From Pseudomonas brassicacearum subsp. brassicacearum (GTDB lineage Bacteria; Pseudomonadota; Gammaproteobacteria; Pseudomonadales; Pseudomonadaceae), in assembly GCF_008801605.1 (NCBI RefSeq), contig NZ_VZPJ01000018.1:1-64000 (forward strand): a DNA stretch of 64,000 bases, written 5' to 3'. Of this stretch, positions 1-8,526 are shown one piece after another (position 1 is the stretch's first letter; every line of letters starts with the position of its first letter). Both the position numbers and the translations under genes were made by a program. The notes under the pieces were generated by a model, which worked only from the letters and a program-made list of their open reading frames with translations, did no database searches and was not told the DNA's origin.

Positions 1-629
1 GGAGCCGAGCTTGCTCGCGATGACGGCGGCACATTCAACTTCAATGCAGCCTGACCCACCGCTATCGCGAGCAAGCTCAGCTCCCACAGGGGTTGGCGAT
101 GGACACCGATGCCATGAGCACCCGGGAACAGTGTGGGAGCGAGCCTGCTCGCGATGACGGCGGCACATTCAACTTCAATGCAGCCTGACCCACCGCTATC
201 GCGAGCAAGCTCAGCTCCCACAGGGGTTGGCGATGGACACCGATGCCATGAGCGCCCGGGATCAGTGTGGGAGCCGAGCTTGCTCGCGATGACGGCGGCA
301 CATTCAACTTCAATGCAGCCTGACCCACCGCTATCGCGAGCAAGCTCAGCTCCCACAGGGGTTGGCGATGGACACCGATGCCATGAGCACCCGGGATCAG
401 TGTGGGAGCCGAGCTTGCTCGCGATGACGGCGGGACATTCAACTTCAATGCAGCCTGACCCACCGCTATCGCGAGCAAGCTCAGCTCCCACAGGGGGTGG
501 CGATGGACACCGATGCCATGAGCACCCGAGATCAGTGTGGGAGCCGAGCTTGCTCGCGATGACGGCGGCATATTCAACTTCAATGCAGCCTGACCCACCG
601 CTATCGCGAGCAAGCTCAGCTCCCACAGG
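1..629. repeat. Tandem array of a 134-135 bp unit, each unit holding an inverted REP pair
   Basis: Five copies of the same unit follow each other head to tail, with GTGTGGGAG starting at about 131, 265, 400 and 535; the first copy is cut by the window edge. Each unit has a REP on the plus strand, a roughly 40 bp spacer, the inverted REP, then a roughly 43 bp linker. Most REPs here carry an extra base (GGGAGCCGAGC or GGGAGCTGAGC) compared with the usual GGGAGCGAGC elsewhere in the window. Units differ by only a few substitutions, so the amplification looks recent. No gene is supported here; the open frames reading through it are repeat translations. It ends four bases from the kguD stop codon. 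Confidence 0.93.
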
Positions 630-632
630 AAC

Positions 633-1610
633 TCAGCCGCGCCACGCCCCTGGATTCACCAGATTCACCGGCCGCTCCCCCGCCAATGCCGCCAACAGGT
701 TGTCCACCGCACAACGCGCCATCGCCTCCCGTGTCTCGTGGGTGGCCGAGCCCATATGCGGGGTCGCGACCACGTTATCCATTTGCAATAGCGGCGAATC
801 CGCACTCAAGGGTTCGCGCTCGAACACATCCAGCCCCGCGCCACGGATCTGCCCGCTGCGCAGGGCGTCGATCAGCGCCGCTTCATCGACCACCTTGCCC
901 CGGGAAATATTGATGAAAATGGTTTCAGGGCGCATCTGCGCGAACGCTTGTGCACCGATCAGCCCTTGAGTCTCAGCGGTCAAGGGCAGGGTCAGGCAAA
1001 TGAAGTCCGCCTGCTGCAACAGTGTCTTGAGGCTGCAATAGCGCGCGCCGAAACGCTGCTCGACCGCGGGCTTGGGTGAATGGCTGTGGTAGAGCACCGG
1101 CATGCCGAAGCCGAAATGCCCGCGTTGGGCCAGGGCCTCGCCGATGCGGCCCATGCCGATGATGCCCAGGGTCTTGCCATGGACGTCGGTGCCGAAATGC
1201 CGCGGGCCGATGCTCTGTTGCCACTCTCCTGCGCGAACCAGGTTGGCCAGTTCCACCACGCGTCGAGCGGTCGCCAGGATCAAGGCGAACCCAGTGTCGG
1301 CGGTGGTTTCGGTCAGCACGTCGGGGGTATTGCTGAGCAGGATCCGGCGTTCGGTCAGGTAATCGATGTCGTAGTTGTCGACCCCCACCGAGACGCTGGC
1401 GATGGCTTGCAGGTTCGGCGCCAGGTCCAACAGCGCCGCATCCAGCTTGAGGCTGGCGCCCAGCAGGCCGTGGGCGGCGGGGAGGGCGTCGCGCAGTTGC
1501 GCCAGGCCCTGGGCATCGAGGCGCTCGATGAGCGTGACGTGGGCCTGGGCTTGCAGACGGGCCATCAATTGAGGGGACAGCGCTTTGTACAACACCACAT
1601 GCTTTTTCAT
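633..1610 (-). CDS. kguD: 2-keto-6-phosphogluconate reductase KguD (D-isomer 2-hydroxyacid dehydrogenase)
   Basis: 325 residues, normal for the D-2-hydroxyacid dehydrogenase family. The Rossmann signature GIIGMGRIG is near residue 150. The catalytic Arg lies in NISRGKVVDEAAL, the Glu in DVFEREP and the His in TPHMGSAT, so the enzyme should be active. On sequence alone it could equally be called a glyoxylate/hydroxypyruvate reductase (GhrB-like). The assignment to reduction of 2-keto-6-phosphogluconate to 6-phosphogluconate rests on its place as last gene of kguE-kguK-kguT-kguD beside ptxS. It starts 15 bp after the kguT stop. Cytoplasmic, NAD(P)H-dependent by family. Confidence 0.9.
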   Translation of the reverse strand: MKKHVVLYKALSPQLMARLQAQAHVTLIERLDAQGLAQLRDALPAAHGLLGASLKLDAALLDLAPNLQAIASVSVGVDNYDIDYLTERRILLSNTPDVLTETTADTGFALILATARRVVELANLVRAGEWQQSIGPRHFGTDVHGKTLGIIGMGRIGEALAQRGHFGFGMPVLYHSHSPKPAVEQRFGARYCSLKTLLQQADFICLTLPLTAETQGLIGAQAFAQMRPETIFINISRGKVVDEAALIDALRSGQIRGAGLDVFEREPLSADSPLLQMDNVVATPHMGSATHETREAMARCAVDNLLAALAGERPVNLVNPGAWRG

Positions 1611-1625
1611 GGGACGGGTCTCGAT

Positions 1626-2924
1626 TCAGGAACGGGCGGGCGCCGGGTGTGGCGTCGCGGTATTGGAGACTTCCCGGTCGCTGGCGCCGGGCTTGAGGGC
1701 GAGGGTCAGTACCACCGACAGCAGCAAAGCGCCGCTCATCAGCAGGAAGGACATGCCAGGGGAGCCGGTGGTGCCGTTGAGGTAGCCCACCAGATACGAG
1801 CCGCCGAACGAACCCAGCGCGCCCATGCTGTTGATCAACGCCATGGCGCCGCCGGCGACGTTGGCCGGGAGGATTTCCGGAACGATGGCAAAGAACGGAC
1901 CATACGGCGCGTACATGCAAGCGCCGGCGACCACCAGCAAGCCATAGGACCACCAGAAATGCTCGGCCCCCAGCAGGTAGGAGGCGTAGAACGCGACGGA
2001 GGCGATCAGCAGGGGCGGCCAGACAAAACGCTTGCGCTTCTGCGCCTTGTCCGACGCCCAGGACACCACCAGCATGCCGATCACTGCCGCCAGGTAAGGC
2101 AAGGACGATAGCCACCCGGCCTCGACCATGTTCATCTGCAGGCCGGCCTTGAGGATCGACGGCAACCACAGCACGAACCCGTAGACCCCGATGCTCCAGC
2201 AGAAAAACTGCAGCGCCAGGATGATCACCTTGGGCGAGCGAAAGGCCTCGGCGTAGTTCTTCACTGCCTTGATGCCGACCTGTTCGGCCGCCAAGGCGCT
2301 TTCCAGGTCCCGTTTCTCCTGATCGCTGAGCCACTTGGCCTGGGCTGGGCGATCATCGGCCAGGCGCCACCAGATAAAGGCCCAGAGCACCGCCGGCAGG
2401 CCTTCGATGATGAACATCCAGCGCCAGTCGAACTGCTGCACCAGGTAACCCGACACCACCGACATCCAGAGCATGGTCACCGGGTTGCCAAGGATCAGGA
2501 AGGTATTGGCGCGCGAGCGTTCGGCCCGGGTGAACCAGTGGCACAGGTACACCAGCATCGCCGGCATCACGGCGGCCTCGACCACCCCGAGCATGAAGCG
2601 GATCACGATCAACCAGTAGGCGTTGGAGACCACGCCCGTCAGGGTGGCCAGTGAGCCCCAGAGAATCAGGCTGACGAAGATCAGCTTCTTCACGCTGTGC
2701 TTTTGCGCGTAGATCGCCCCCGGTACCTGGAAGAAAAAGTAGCCGAGGAAAAACAGTGCGCCGAGCAGCGATGACAGCCCCGGGGTGATCATCAGGTCCT
2801 TGGCCATGCCCGAGGCGGCGGCAAATCCATAGTTGGCCCGGTCCAGGTAGGCCAGGCTGTAGGTGATGAACACGATGGGCATGATGTACCACCAGCGACG
2901 GGTGGCGAGGTTGAGCGTTTGCAT
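1626..2924 (-). CDS. kguT: 2-ketogluconate transporter KguT (MFS, anion:cation symporter family)
   Basis: 432 residues with about twelve hydrophobic segments and the ACS-family N-terminus (RWWYIMPIVFITYSLAYLDRANYGFA), as in hexuronate and tartrate permeases. The role, import of 2-ketogluconate across the inner membrane, is inferred from operon position. The start at 2924 (MQTLNLATRR) has AGGAG eight bases upstream. A longer frame to 3005 would begin inside a REP element (MGASLLAIE...) and is not credible. A REP pair separates it from kguK upstream, which may affect the relative mRNA level of the two halves of the operon. Confidence 0.9.
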   Translation of the reverse strand: MQTLNLATRRWWYIMPIVFITYSLAYLDRANYGFAAASGMAKDLMITPGLSSLLGALFFLGYFFFQVPGAIYAQKHSVKKLIFVSLILWGSLATLTGVVSNAYWLIVIRFMLGVVEAAVMPAMLVYLCHWFTRAERSRANTFLILGNPVTMLWMSVVSGYLVQQFDWRWMFIIEGLPAVLWAFIWWRLADDRPAQAKWLSDQEKRDLESALAAEQVGIKAVKNYAEAFRSPKVIILALQFFCWSIGVYGFVLWLPSILKAGLQMNMVEAGWLSSLPYLAAVIGMLVVSWASDKAQKRKRFVWPPLLIASVAFYASYLLGAEHFWWSYGLLVVAGACMYAPYGPFFAIVPEILPANVAGGAMALINSMGALGSFGGSYLVGYLNGTTGSPGMSFLLMSGALLLSVVLTLALKPGASDREVSNTATPHPAPARS

Positions 2925-2982
2925 GTCGTTGACTCCTGAGCTTGTTGTTTTTGTTGCAGCAGGTGCGTTTTGTGGTAGCTCT

Positions 2983-3048
2983 ATCGCGAGCAAGCTCGCT
3001 CCCACAGGGGTTAACTCGATCCCATGTGGGAGCGAGCTTGCTCGCGAT
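2983..3048. repeat. REP pair between kguK and kguT
   Basis: ATCGCGAGCAAGCTCGCTCCCACA (2983-3006) and its inverse (3024-3048) are separated by about 17 bp and can fold into one long hairpin. The second element lies inside the kguK reading frame and encodes its last residues. Confidence 0.9.
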
Positions 3049-3991
3049 AGGCGGTTTCAAATTCAGCCAATAACTCGGTGCGCGTCGGCAACCCTTCCAT
3101 ATCCCCACGGCTCTGCACCGCGCGGCTGCCGATCCAGTTGGCGCGCTGCACGGCCTCGGTGATGGCGCGGCCGTCGAGCAACGCACTGATCAGGCCGACG
3201 GCGAAGCCATCGCCAGCGCCCACGGTGTCCACCACCCGGGCTACCGGTACGCCGGCGATAACGCCCTGGTCCAGGTGCGTGCGGTAATAGGCACCGTCCG
3301 CGCCGAGCTTGATCACGACGATTTCGGCGCCTTGATCCAGATAGAACGCGGCGATATCGGCCGGGTCGTCGAAACCGGTCAGCAAGCGACCTTCGCCGAG
3401 CCCCGGCAGGACCCAGTGGGCGAGGGCGGCGAGGCGATTGATTTGCGCAATCATGGCCGACTCGCTGGTCCACAGGCTCGGCCTCAGGTTGGGGTCGAAC
3501 GACAGGCTGCGGCCGGCTTCGCGCATGCGGGTCATCAATTCAAAGGACATCTCGCGGGCCGTGGCCGACAACGCCGGGACGATGCCGGTGGCGTGCAAGT
3601 GACGGGCTTCAAGCAGCGCTGGCGCGATGGAATCGATCGACAGATGACTGGCCGCCGAGCCACGACGGAAATACTCGACCTGCGGGTCGCTGCCATCGTC
3701 GGTACGCGACTTGAACTGAAAGCCGGTGGGGTGCGTTGGATCGACCGCTACGTGGCGACAATCCAGGCCTTCGTTTTCCAGGGTCTGCACTACGAAGCGT
3801 CCCAGGGAATCAGCGCCGACCCGGCTCAGCCACGCAACCTTGAAGTCCAGTCGCGACAGGCCGATGGCCACGTTGCTGTCGGCCCCGGCGATACGCTTGT
3901 GGAACTGGTCGACGCTGGCCAGCTCACCGCGCTGGTCAGCCACCAGCATCGCCATGGTTTCGCCGAACGACAACACATCGAACTCAGGCAT
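3011..3991 (-). CDS. kguK: 2-ketogluconate kinase KguK (PfkB/ribokinase family)
   Basis: 326 residues. PfkB signature 1 region (RIAGADSNVAIGLSRLD) is near residue 35. Signature 2, DTVGAGDGFAVG, is near residue 255 and contains the catalytic Asp and anion hole. By family and operon context it phosphorylates 2-ketogluconate to 2-keto-6-phosphogluconate in the cytoplasm. The start at 3991 (MPEFDVLSFGET) overlaps the kguE stop by 8 nt, suggesting translational coupling; a longer frame to 4039 would run inside kguE. Odd point: the C-terminal tail (about EQARSHMGSS) is encoded by a REP element, so the stop codon now lies past one repeat copy. Confidence 0.92.
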   Translation of the reverse strand: MPEFDVLSFGETMAMLVADQRGELASVDQFHKRIAGADSNVAIGLSRLDFKVAWLSRVGADSLGRFVVQTLENEGLDCRHVAVDPTHPTGFQFKSRTDDGSDPQVEYFRRGSAASHLSIDSIAPALLEARHLHATGIVPALSATAREMSFELMTRMREAGRSLSFDPNLRPSLWTSESAMIAQINRLAALAHWVLPGLGEGRLLTGFDDPADIAAFYLDQGAEIVVIKLGADGAYYRTHLDQGVIAGVPVARVVDTVGAGDGFAVGLISALLDGRAITEAVQRANWIGSRAVQSRGDMEGLPTRTELLAEFETAYREQARSHMGSS

Positions 3992-4766
3992 GGGCAGGCT
4001 CCCGGCGCGATTGTCCGAGACGGGACAGCGTGGCGACATGTCCAGCGGTCAATTGCAACAAGTCTTCGCCTTGCAGCGGATATTCGGCGGCGCGCATCAC
4101 ACCGACGGGCATGTGCTTGAGCAGTTGTTCCCACAGGTGCAGGTCGGTCATGGCCGGAGGCACGGCGACCAGTTTGCCGTCGGCGCGCTGGGCCACTGCC
4201 TTGCAATGCACGTAAGCCACATACCGTCCGAGCTGTCGGGCGGCGACGGCGGCCGATTGGTCCTGCCATTGCCAGTTGCCGATGTCGAAGGTCATGCCGA
4301 CGGGCAATGCGTGCGTTTCTGCTGCGCTGAAGAAGCGCTGCAACGGTTCGATCCGTCCGCCTTGCAAGGTCTGGTCGTTTTCCACCAGCAACTGCACCGG
4401 GCTTGCGCCGAGCACATCCGCCAATGCCGACAGATCATGGGAGTCGGTGAAGTGCCCGAGGGAGACTTTCAGCCATGCCGAGCCGAACGCCTCGGACCGT
4501 TGCAGGGTCAGCGCCAGGGCGGGGTTGGGCCTGGACTGCCCGGCGAGCCACAGCTCCAGTGGCGACGAGAAAATACTTTGCAGCCCCTGGGCACGAGCGC
4601 GAGCGGCCAGTTCGGCGGGCTGTTCGGTGGTGAGCAATTCTTCGCGCCATTCGATGCGCGAGGCACCGGCGGCTGCCAGCAGATCGATGAAACTGCCTTG
4701 GCCTTGTTGCCGTACCAGGTCGGCGCGGTAGCTGGAAAGACTGATGGAGACGGGTGGATTGTGCAT
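3984..4766 (-). CDS. kguE: KguE, sugar phosphate isomerase/epimerase-like TIM-barrel protein
   Basis: 260 residues of the AP-endonuclease-2/xylose-isomerase-like TIM-barrel family. Typical barrel motifs include IEWREELL near residue 35, LLVENDQT near 130, TFDIGNW near 170 and YVHCKA near 195, which supply metal-binding Glu, Asp and His positions. It is the first gene of the 2-ketogluconate operon; its exact chemical step is not settled by sequence. The start at 4766 (MHNPPVSIS) is chosen because the longer frame to 4856 reads through the PtxS operator and a REP. The stop overlaps the kguK start by 8 nt. Confidence 0.87.
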   Translation of the reverse strand: MHNPPVSISLSSYRADLVRQQGQGSFIDLLAAAGASRIEWREELLTTEQPAELAARARAQGLQSIFSSPLELWLAGQSRPNPALALTLQRSEAFGSAWLKVSLGHFTDSHDLSALADVLGASPVQLLVENDQTLQGGRIEPLQRFFSAAETHALPVGMTFDIGNWQWQDQSAAVAARQLGRYVAYVHCKAVAQRADGKLVAVPPAMTDLHLWEQLLKHMPVGVMRAAEYPLQGEDLLQLTAGHVATLSRLGQSRREPAHA

Positions 4767-4780
4767 TGTTTTTATACCTC

Positions 4781-4794
4781 TGAAACCGGTTTCA
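4781..4794. promoter_or_regulatory. PtxS operator upstream of kguE
   Basis: Perfect 14 bp palindrome TGAAACCGGTTTCA, 14 bases upstream of the kguE start codon. It is identical to the operator described for PtxS of P. aeruginosa and P. putida, which is released by 2-ketogluconate. The position so near the start fits repression of kguEKTD. Confidence 0.93.
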
Positions 4795-4832
4795 GTTTTG
4801 TGCAAAAAAAAGGTGGTGTGCTTCAGGGCCTC

Positions 4833-4906
4833 ATCGCGAGCAAGCTCGCTCCACACGGGATCTGCGTCGCGCTGGAAATCCCTGTGGGAGCGAGCTTGCT
4901 CGCGAT
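4833..4906. repeat. REP pair between ptxS and kguE
   Basis: Two inverted REP elements (4833-4856 with a small variation at its end, and 4882-4906) lie in the short gap between the ptxS stop and the kguE operator. Confidence 0.88.
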
Positions 4907-4919
4907 AAGGCCGGCTCGA

Positions 4920-5945
4920 TCATCGAGAAACCCCACGCGTCGACCCACGCTCGATCAACCGCGCCGCAAAATCCAAGGTCCGCACTGGCCCTTTATCCCC
5001 ACGCAAACGCTTGAGCAGACAGTCGAACGCACTGGCGCCGATCTCCGCTGTCGGTTGGGCCAGGGCCGTGATGCCGCTGCCCACCAAGGGGTACCAATCC
5101 AGGTCGTCGAGGGCAATCAGGCCTACGTCGTCGAACAAGTGGCAACCGAGCTCGCGCAACACCGTCGTGGCGGCCAGCGCGGCAATGCCATTGGCACAGA
5201 ACAGCGCCTTGGGGCCTTGCCCCGGTTGGGCCAGGAAAGCCTTGATGCGCGCGCTCAGTTGATCGCAGGTTTCCACCACGGCGCCGGTCAGGGCAGGGCG
5301 TCGCGCGATGCCGGTCTTGAAACTCTCGACTCGCTCGATTCGTGAGCTGGTGCCGTCGAACGGTTCGGTCACCAGCAACAGATCGCGGTAGCCCCGTTGT
5401 TCGAGGTGATCGAGGGCCATCTCGATGGCTTTTGGGTTGTCGAGGCCGACCAGGTCGCTGTCGAGTTGATCGACCTTGCGATCCACCAACACCAGAGGCA
5501 TTTCGCTGCGCAGTTCAAACAGTTCGTCACGGTGGTGACCCAGGGTGTTCACGATCAACCCTTCGATGTTGTAGGCGCGCAACAGCGCCAGGTGCTGGCG
5601 CTCCTGCTCGTCATCACGGTCGGTGTTGCACACCACCAGGCTGTAGCCATGGCGACGACAGGCGGTTTCCACGCCATGCATCACGGCAATCGAATAGGGG
5701 TTGCGGATATCGGCCACCAGCATGCCGATCAGGCGTGTGCGCCCGCGCTTGAGGCCGCGGGCCATCTGGTTCGGCCGGTAGCCCAGTTCGCTGATGGCTT
5801 GCTCGATACGCCGGGCAATGGCCTCGGAGAGCAGGGCGCGGTCCTCGCCGATGAAACGCGAGACACTGGCCTTGGAGACCCCGGCGCGTTCGGCGACATC
5901 AAGCATGGTCACGCGGCTGCGCTGGGCGGCGGAGAAAGAATTCAC
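4920..5945 (-). CDS. ptxS: PtxS, LacI-family repressor of 2-ketogluconate genes
   Basis: 341 residues. The N-terminal LacI helix-turn-helix is at about residues 14-60 (VTMLDVAERAGVSKASVSRFI, then the hinge helix NQMARGLKRGRT). It is followed by a periplasmic-binding-protein-like effector domain (LIGMLVADIRNPYSIAVMHGVE onward). The start is GTG at 5945; a later ATG at residue 14 would remove the first residues before the HTH. Genome position next to kguE and two TGAAACCGGTTTCA sites, one 36 bases upstream of its own start, identify it as PtxS, autoregulated and induced by 2-ketogluconate. Confidence 0.94.
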   Translation of the reverse strand: MNSFSAAQRSRVTMLDVAERAGVSKASVSRFIGEDRALLSEAIARRIEQAISELGYRPNQMARGLKRGRTRLIGMLVADIRNPYSIAVMHGVETACRRHGYSLVVCNTDRDDEQERQHLALLRAYNIEGLIVNTLGHHRDELFELRSEMPLVLVDRKVDQLDSDLVGLDNPKAIEMALDHLEQRGYRDLLLVTEPFDGTSSRIERVESFKTGIARRPALTGAVVETCDQLSARIKAFLAQPGQGPKALFCANGIAALAATTVLRELGCHLFDDVGLIALDDLDWYPLVGSGITALAQPTAEIGASAFDCLLKRLRGDKGPVRTLDFAARLIERGSTRGVSR

Positions 5946-5981
5946 GGATTGAAACCTGCTTATTGGATTTATTAGCGGTTC

Positions 5982-5995
5982 TGAAACCGGTTTCA
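5982..5995. promoter_or_regulatory. PtxS operator upstream of ptxS
   Basis: Second perfect copy of TGAAACCGGTTTCA, 36 bases upstream of the GTG start of ptxS, consistent with autorepression. The rest of the 5946-6200 gap shows no further recognisable feature. Confidence 0.93.
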
Positions 5996-6200
5996 GGAAA
6001 CATCAGAATCCATCCCTCCGTCAAGGGCGACGTGTCAGAGGCACGACCGACGGTGGTTCACTTCAGCCGGACAAGGGCGACGATCCAGGCAGGTCGGCAG
6101 GCCGAAGTAACAGAACAGGCCCTCCAGGGCGATTTGCAGCGCGTAAGGCCGTGTGGTTAGCTGCCTGCCTTCCCCAAGCCCTTTGACGATCGAAGCCTCC

Positions 6201-8354
6201 ATGAACTTCTCCCAGCCTCGCGTGAGATTGCTGTCGATACTGAGCGTGACCTTGTTGGTGGTGGGTTGTGCGTCCTACACCCTGTTTCGCCACAGCGGCG
6301 CGCCGGTGGATGAAGGTTTCGCCGCCGAGCAACTGAACGAAGGGGGCATGGAAGACATCGGCACGCTGGCACTGCCCGAGGTGGAGAGACGCCTCAACTA
6401 TTTGATTCAGGACACCGGTGAAACGCTCCGTTCCCTGGAGCTGATCAGTGACGCGCAATTGAGCCTGAGTATTGAGACGACCGAGCCTGCCGACGAGCGG
6501 CCGTTGCAGTACGAACCGCTGTTTGTCCCACTCACCAGTGCGCAACTGAAAGCTGAACTGGCCTCGATCCAGGGCCTGCGTTTTGCCCAGAGGCTATTCG
6601 CCGACGGTTCCGAAGTGAGGCTCGACACCAGCAGCCTTGATCCGCTCTGGAAGCGCGCCGCGACGCCGGATGAACCGGTGGCCGAGCAGTACCTGCCGCA
6701 GCGCCTGCGGTTTCGCGATGGCAGCGAAAAAACCTTCGCCGATCTCAAGGCGCCGCCCAAGGTCGAGTCTGACGACATGATCGCGTCCCATGACGCCTTC
6801 GCACTTGCGGTGAACAAGCCTCTGGCGAGTCTCGGCCTGACGGTCGCTTACCGCAGTTATCCGGCGTTCAGGAAAGTGGTCCTGGACAAGGATCACCCGA
6901 AGGTGACCCTGGACGATGGCCAGTCCTTCCAGCTCACCGCCCTGGGTGACGCCAGCGCCTCTGTGCGCCTGAGTACGCCGAAGATGTCGACCTTCGTGGT
7001 GCAGGGGCTGGACGACGCGGGCAAGGCGCTCTACAGCAACGGCAACAACTCCCGCGCGTTCCCCTCCGAAGGCGATATCGCGGCGTTGCACGACTATTAC
7101 AAAGCGCTGCTGCAGACCAAGGACGATCTCAAGCAGCTCAAGACCGGCCAGGCGGTACAGCAGCAGTTGGAACGCCTGACCCAGGCGCTGGCCGCTCAGG
7201 TGGGGCCGTTGAAAAACACCGAGGTCGACTATCAATTCGAGGCCACCCCGCAACGCATCGTCATTCATGTGCTCGATCCGATGGAAGACAACAGCGTTGA
7301 GTTCACCCAGGTCGACAACGTCCTGGCGGAGCAGGCGCGTTACATCGCTCTGGACCGAAACGCCGAGCGCTACGGCTTCATCGACCAGGCCGGCCAGTGG
7401 TTGATCAAGCCCCGTTGGGTGCAGGTGCAAGACAGCCAGATGGCGGATACCTACACATTGTTTTCCCCGGAAAAGTCCAGCGACCCGGACTCGGACTGGC
7501 AGGCGTTGCGCAGCCAGCTCGCCTATTTTCCTGCCGGCAGCAACAAGCTCGTGGACCTGCCGTTCGAATACATCACCGAAACGTTGAGCAATGGCCTGCT
7601 GTTGGTGGAGCGGGAAACCAACGGACCTTATGGGCTCTACGATGCCAAGGGGCATCGTTTCGTATTGCCGATGAAATTCGTCAACCCCACCGTGACTGGC
7701 AACGTGTTCATCGCCCGTCTCGGCAAACGAACCGATGTCATGGAAGGCCTCTACGGCGCCTATACCCTGGACGGCAAGGAAATCCTGCCGGCGCAGTTCT
7801 CAGGCATCGAGCACAGCGAGGGTTTGCTCTACGCCAGCTCTGCCGACCGGAGTCGTCAGAACGTTTTCGACCTGGACGGTAAACGGCTCAACCTGCCGGG
7901 TGACAACGTGATAGGCCGGTTTGTCGGGCAGCAACCGCTGTTGGTGCAGGACGCTAAAAGCAGGAAGTTTGCTTTTATCAATCGCCAGGGGACGCGGCTG
8001 CCCATCAAGTTACCGTATGACGAGGTGGAACCGTTTTCCAACGGTATGGCGGTGGTCGCACGCGCCGGCAGCTATGGCGCCATCGACCTGGCGGGCATCT
8101 TGCGAGTCCCGCTGGAGTACAGCCAGCTCAACGCGTTCCAGACTCGGTACGCAGCGGCCATTCGGGCCGGTGGTGGTTCCGGGCTGGTCCTGATCAGTCA
8201 AGACAACAAACTGATCAAGGAGCTGGGGTCCTATGCCAGCCTGGAAGTGCCGGATAACGGCAATGAGGCCCGTTATTACGTGAGGGACCCGAAGGATAGT
8301 GACGCGTACCTGGCCTATGACGCTGACGGCAATCTGGTGCAGAAAGACGAATAA
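6201..8354 (+). CDS. WG-repeat lipoprotein of unknown function
   Basis: 717 residues. The start at 6201 gives a lipoprotein signal peptide ending in the lipobox LLVVGC (Cys near residue 23); the longer frame from 6153 would bury it. The first 360 residues are not recognised. The C-terminal half has WG-type beta repeats (YGFIDQAGQWLIKPRW, GLYDAKGHRFVLPMKF, GAYTLDGKEILPAQF, FAFINRQGTRLPIKLPYDEV), a fold associated with surface or protein-binding roles. The residue after the lipobox Cys is Ala, not Asp, so an outer-membrane destination is more likely. It stands alone between ptxS and a repeat, with no operon partner to suggest a role. Confidence 0.82.
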   Translation: MNFSQPRVRLLSILSVTLLVVGCASYTLFRHSGAPVDEGFAAEQLNEGGMEDIGTLALPEVERRLNYLIQDTGETLRSLELISDAQLSLSIETTEPADERPLQYEPLFVPLTSAQLKAELASIQGLRFAQRLFADGSEVRLDTSSLDPLWKRAATPDEPVAEQYLPQRLRFRDGSEKTFADLKAPPKVESDDMIASHDAFALAVNKPLASLGLTVAYRSYPAFRKVVLDKDHPKVTLDDGQSFQLTALGDASASVRLSTPKMSTFVVQGLDDAGKALYSNGNNSRAFPSEGDIAALHDYYKALLQTKDDLKQLKTGQAVQQQLERLTQALAAQVGPLKNTEVDYQFEATPQRIVIHVLDPMEDNSVEFTQVDNVLAEQARYIALDRNAERYGFIDQAGQWLIKPRWVQVQDSQMADTYTLFSPEKSSDPDSDWQALRSQLAYFPAGSNKLVDLPFEYITETLSNGLLLVERETNGPYGLYDAKGHRFVLPMKFVNPTVTGNVFIARLGKRTDVMEGLYGAYTLDGKEILPAQFSGIEHSEGLLYASSADRSRQNVFDLDGKRLNLPGDNVIGRFVGQQPLLVQDAKSRKFAFINRQGTRLPIKLPYDEVEPFSNGMAVVARAGSYGAIDLAGILRVPLEYSQLNAFQTRYAAAIRAGGGSGLVLISQDNKLIKELGSYASLEVPDNGNEARYYVRDPKDSDAYLAYDADGNLVQKDE

Positions 8355-8398
8355 CAGCCGGTGCACGGATCCCTCGCCACGCAAGAGCAGTCGCCTTT

Positions 8399-8512
8399 GA
8401 TCGTTCCTCACGCTCCGCGTGGGAATGCCGTCAGGGACGCTCCGCGTTCTGCTTCTGGAAGGTGACGCAGAGCGTCACGGGATGCATTCCCACGCAGAGC
8501 GTGGGAACGATC
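8399..8512. repeat. Large inverted repeat (CACGCTCNGCGTGGGAATGC family)
   Basis: GATCGTTCC...CACGCTCCGCGTGGGAATGC at the left end is mirrored by GCATTCCCACGCAGAGCGTGGGAACGATC at the right end, with inner inverted segments (ACGCTCCGCGT / ACGCAGAGCGT). The whole 114 bp can fold into a cruciform. This is a second dispersed repeat family distinct from REP. Confidence 0.88.
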
Positions 8513-8526
8513 AACGCCGACAGGAA

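Noticed and set aside
1..629. Possible CRISPR array or tandemly repeated protein gene
   Set aside because: Units are 134-135 bp and nearly identical throughout, with no alternation of short repeats and unique spacers; the translated frames are just REP sequence.
2925..3005. Longer N-terminus for KguT (start at 3005) and for other genes next to REPs
   Set aside because: The extra residues (MGASLLA... or MWSELARD...) are translations of REP palindromes, and good ribosome-binding sites exist at the shorter starts.
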